From Bryobacterales bacterium (GTDB taxonomy: Bacteria; Acidobacteriota; Terriglobia; Bryobacterales; Bryobacteraceae), in assembly GCA_020854055.1 (NCBI GenBank), contig JADZGD010000084.1:1-42401 (forward strand): a DNA stretch of 42,401 bases, given 5' to 3'. Under the pieces are notes generated by a model. It did no database searches and was not told the origin of the DNA. It saw nothing but the letters and a program-made list of their open reading frames with translations. Shown piece by piece: positions 40,887 to 42,401 of this stretch; within the stretch, counting starts at the first letter, position 1; every line of letters starts with the position of its first letter. A program made the translations under genes and the position numbers.

Positions 40887-41519
40887 TCACCCCACGGCCC
40901 TCGTGTCGAAACGAGTATGGATGGCGCCCACCGGTTTGCGCGCCGATACGGAGGCGGTAGCGCCGTGGAGCAGGTGGCCGGACCAGTGCTGTTGCTGCTT
41001 TCCGGTTTCCAGGATCAGCGAGGCGCAGGTGCGGGCGTTGGGCTGTTGCTCCACCAGCAGCAGGATGGATGGGGTGGGTTCGATGGCTCGCCGGAAGCGA
41101 AACCATGCGGCCAGTGGAATACGGCGGGCGATTTCCTGCCGGACGCCGGCCAGATCGAAGGCCAGGAGCCCAAATCCACCTGCATGTACAAGCAAATCCA
41201 CTACTTTCAGCGCGTGGTCGAGGTTGCCGCCACAGCGCACCCAGAGCAGCCGGTCCAGATCGAGGCCGGTGGCGGCAGCTGAGGCCGGGTCGAAGCTGTC
41301 GTTGGTATCGGCCAGGGCGCAGATCTCCTGCCGCGACGTAGCTTCGGCCAGCGCGCGGAGCATCAGGCTGGTACGGCCGGAGGAGGCGGGGCCACAGACT
41401 TCGGTGATCGCCCCACGGGGGAGTTCAAGCCCCGTAATTCCGCCGGGAGCCCGTACCGGGGCGGAGCGGTCCTTCCAGCCCATTTGAGGAAACCGTTGGA
41501 GGAGTGTCGGGACGTTCAT
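40887..41519 (-). CDS. imuA: ImuA, RecA-like SOS mutagenesis protein
   Basis: 210 aa from ATG 41519; the open frame extends upstream to 41828 but that part is antisense to rhaM. Truncated RecA/SulA-like fold: 'ITGLELPRGAITEVCGPASSGRTSLMLRALAEA' contains a Walker A-like loop (43-51) in which the P-loop Lys is replaced by Arg, then 'LWVRCGGNLDHALKVVDLLVHAGGFGLLAFDLAGV'. Such degenerate sites are common in ImuA2/SulA-like members. Binds and stabilises ImuB-DnaE2. First gene of the cassette, divergent from rhaM with 63 bp between them. No confirmed LexA box. Confidence 0.88.
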   Translation of the reverse strand: MNVPTLLQRFPQMGWKDRSAPVRAPGGITGLELPRGAITEVCGPASSGRTSLMLRALAEATSRQEICALADTNDSFDPASAAATGLDLDRLLWVRCGGNLDHALKVVDLLVHAGGFGLLAFDLAGVRQEIARRIPLAAWFRFRRAIEPTPSILLLVEQQPNARTCASLILETGKQQQHWSGHLLHGATASVSARKPVGAIHTRFDTRAVG

Positions 41520-41582
41520 AACAATGTTCGTCTTATTTTCGCCTAGCGTTCGAGGGAATGCAAGAGCAATACTGGTTGAGCG

Positions 41583-41906
41583 ATGCGACGATTGGGGATG
41601 GCAATCGGCCTCAGGAAAGAGGGTGAGGAGGCTTACCGTAAATACCACGCCGCTATCTGGCCGCGGGTGCTGGAGGTAATTCGGGAGTGTAATATCCGGA
41701 ATTACTCCATCTACCTGAAGGACGGAATGATGTTCAGCTACTTCGAGTATCACGGTACCGACTTTGCCGCCGATATGGCGAAGATGGCAGCCGATGAAAC
41801 TACGCAGCAGTGGTGGTCGGTGATGCAACCTTTACAGGAGCCGCTGGCCACGCGTAAAGAAGGCGAGTGGTGGGCAGAGATGGAAGAAATCTTTCATGTG
41901 GACTGA
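41583..41906 (+). CDS. rhaM: L-rhamnose mutarotase
   Basis: 107 aa, full length for the RhaM/YiiL family. Interconverts alpha and beta anomers of L-rhamnose before isomerisation. Conserved features: 'YRKYHAAIWPRVLEVI' with the proton-transfer His, 'IRNYSIYLKDGMMFSYFEY', 'QQWWSVMQPLQEPLA', 'WWAEMEEIFHVD' with the paired Trp residues of the sugar site. No rhaA, rhaB or rhaD genes are seen in the window. Divergent from imuA. Expression signals are weak (no clear SD). Confidence 0.92.
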   Translation: MRRLGMAIGLRKEGEEAYRKYHAAIWPRVLEVIRECNIRNYSIYLKDGMMFSYFEYHGTDFAADMAKMAADETTQQWWSVMQPLQEPLATRKEGEWWAEMEEIFHVD

Positions 41907-41972
41907 ACGAAGGTTTAGATGAAAGAATTTTCATGCTACACGGTGAGTGGCACCTCATCAGAATAGAACAAG

Positions 41973-42401
41973 ATGGGTTTATTGAGAACCGCGGTGTACG
42001 GGACAAGTGTCCGAATCGGGTCGTGCACCATTTCCTTTGAACGGACATTGCGGGCGCCCGATCGTAACAGAGAGAGTGATGGACCGTTGCCCGCTTTGGG
42101 CTTATTTCCGGTAACGCTTCTGAAGCGGACGCCGCTGACGGTAGGAATCCCAATATACAGACGGGAAGCGATGCGGATCGCGCTCGAGTCTCACCGGCGG
42201 CCGAATGCGGTGATGATAGGCGACGGCGGGCTCAATGCCATTACCGGGCAAAAGTGGACCGGGGAGTTGCGGCAGCGGCCACAAAACTACCTGGTTTGTC
42301 CCGGCCAGCCGTGGATAGACGGATTTGAGGCCGGTTCCACGCTTCATCTGGTGGTATTTGAGGGGAGAGAAGACCTGAAGCAGATTCGGCACCGGCCGGG
42401 C
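41973..42401 (+). CDS. Conserved hypothetical protein (3'-truncated by window)
   Basis: Open from ATG 41973 to the window end (143 codons, no stop), and too short of its stop to appear as a closed ORF. Sequence elements 'YGTSVRIGSCTISFERTLRAPD', 'PLPALGLFPV', 'VGIPIYRREAMRIALESHRRPNAV', 'LNAITGQKW', 'QNYLVCPGQPWIDGF' match, by recollection, a widespread uncharacterised bacterial family of about 300-370 aa ('FxRTLRxPD ... PLPPGLG ... IPMYQREALW ... QDYLVxPxQPWLDGI'). No signal peptide or transmembrane segment in the visible part. Function unknown. No strong SD. It follows rhaM by 66 bp. Confidence 0.75.
   Translation, partial: MGLLRTAVYGTSVRIGSCTISFERTLRAPDRNRESDGPLPALGLFPVTLLKRTPLTVGIPIYRREAMRIALESHRRPNAVMIGDGGLNAITGQKWTGELRQRPQNYLVCPGQPWIDGFEAGSTLHLVVFEGREDLKQIRHRPG

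Noticed and set aside
36914-41282. Plus-strand open frames of 320-516 codons across dnaE2, imuB and imuA (36914-38038, 38279-39244, 39732-41282)
   Set aside because: Antisense to three clearly identified genes with intact motifs; products are Gly/Gln/Ala-rich without recognisable domains.
41514-41551. Three GTTC tetramers between imuA and rhaM as a possible LexA operator
   Set aside because: Start-to-start spacings are 12 and 22 bp, which do not fit GTTC-N7-GTTC or a CGAAC-N4-GTTCG palindrome. SOS control is likely by gene function but this site is not supported.
41919-41934. ATGAAA-GAAT-TTTCAT hairpin after rhaM
   Set aside because: Six AT-rich pairs with no T-tract; too weak to call a terminator.
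1-42401. CRISPR arrays, tRNA/rRNA genes, insertion sequences, prophage
   Set aside because: No regularly spaced repeats, no TPsiC-like tRNA ends in the gaps, no transposase, integrase or terminal repeats were found by eye on either strand.

Overview
The window is a GC-rich, densely coded chromosomal segment. Its gene content fits an acidobacterium of the Solibacter/Bryobacter type: an Oar-like TonB-dependent receptor with an N-terminal carboxypeptidase-regulatory-like domain, a paralog of the 'GPKTAAGK...NALTHGL' protein family, a SUMF1-sialidase fusion, a split ImuA-ImuB-DnaE2 cassette and an orphan nuoB. This assignment is an inference from gene content; no rRNA or other phylogenetic marker is present. 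I see no tRNA, rRNA, CRISPR array, insertion sequence or prophage.

Layout. 1-4452 (+): the end of a flippase-like membrane protein, a small conserved protein, a gene remnant, and a translationally coupled lipoprotein/membrane-protein pair that appear to share one extracytoplasmic beta-domain. 4842-5228 (+): a DksA/TraR-type zinc-finger regulator with a long leader, closed by an intrinsic terminator. 5281-8351 (-): a tight four-gene operon of sugar isomerase/epimerase, NAD-dependent sugar epimerase, an isolated complex I subunit (nuoB) and pgeF. 8408-16967 (+): a glycan-directed block with a SUMF1-sialidase fusion, a small membrane protein, a 1129-aa TonB-dependent receptor preceded by a large dyad, and a GHL6-like putative glycoside hydrolase. 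16971-17450 (-): a flavin reductase. 17599-23718 (+): HU, a site-2 protease, two glycosyltransferases, prepilin peptidase and an NfnB/NfnA-type pair, all closely spaced. 23735-24184 (-): a receiver protein with Glu at the phosphorylation site.

24525-31586 (+) is the most notable locus. It is a complete MtrC/MtrA/MtrB-type porin-cytochrome conduit: a decaheme OmcA/MtrC-family cytochrome with the 5+5 heme, four-domain layout, a decaheme DmsE/MtrA-type cytochrome, and a 681-aa beta-barrel overlapping it by 4 bp. A tetraheme cytochrome made of four tandem repeats and a Crp/Fnr regulator follow. A near-perfect terminator hairpin lies inside the leader or signal-peptide region of the mtrA-like gene and may attenuate the operon. 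Together these suggest transmembrane electron transfer to or from an extracellular partner, with a redox or energy-status regulator attached.

31631-36563 (+): a membrane-anchored MutS-family ATPase, glgC and a hybrid sensor kinase. 36560-41519 (-): the imuA-imuB-dnaE2 mutagenesis cassette, convergent with the kinase gene. 41583-42401 (+): rhaM and the 5' part of a conserved hypothetical gene that runs off the window.
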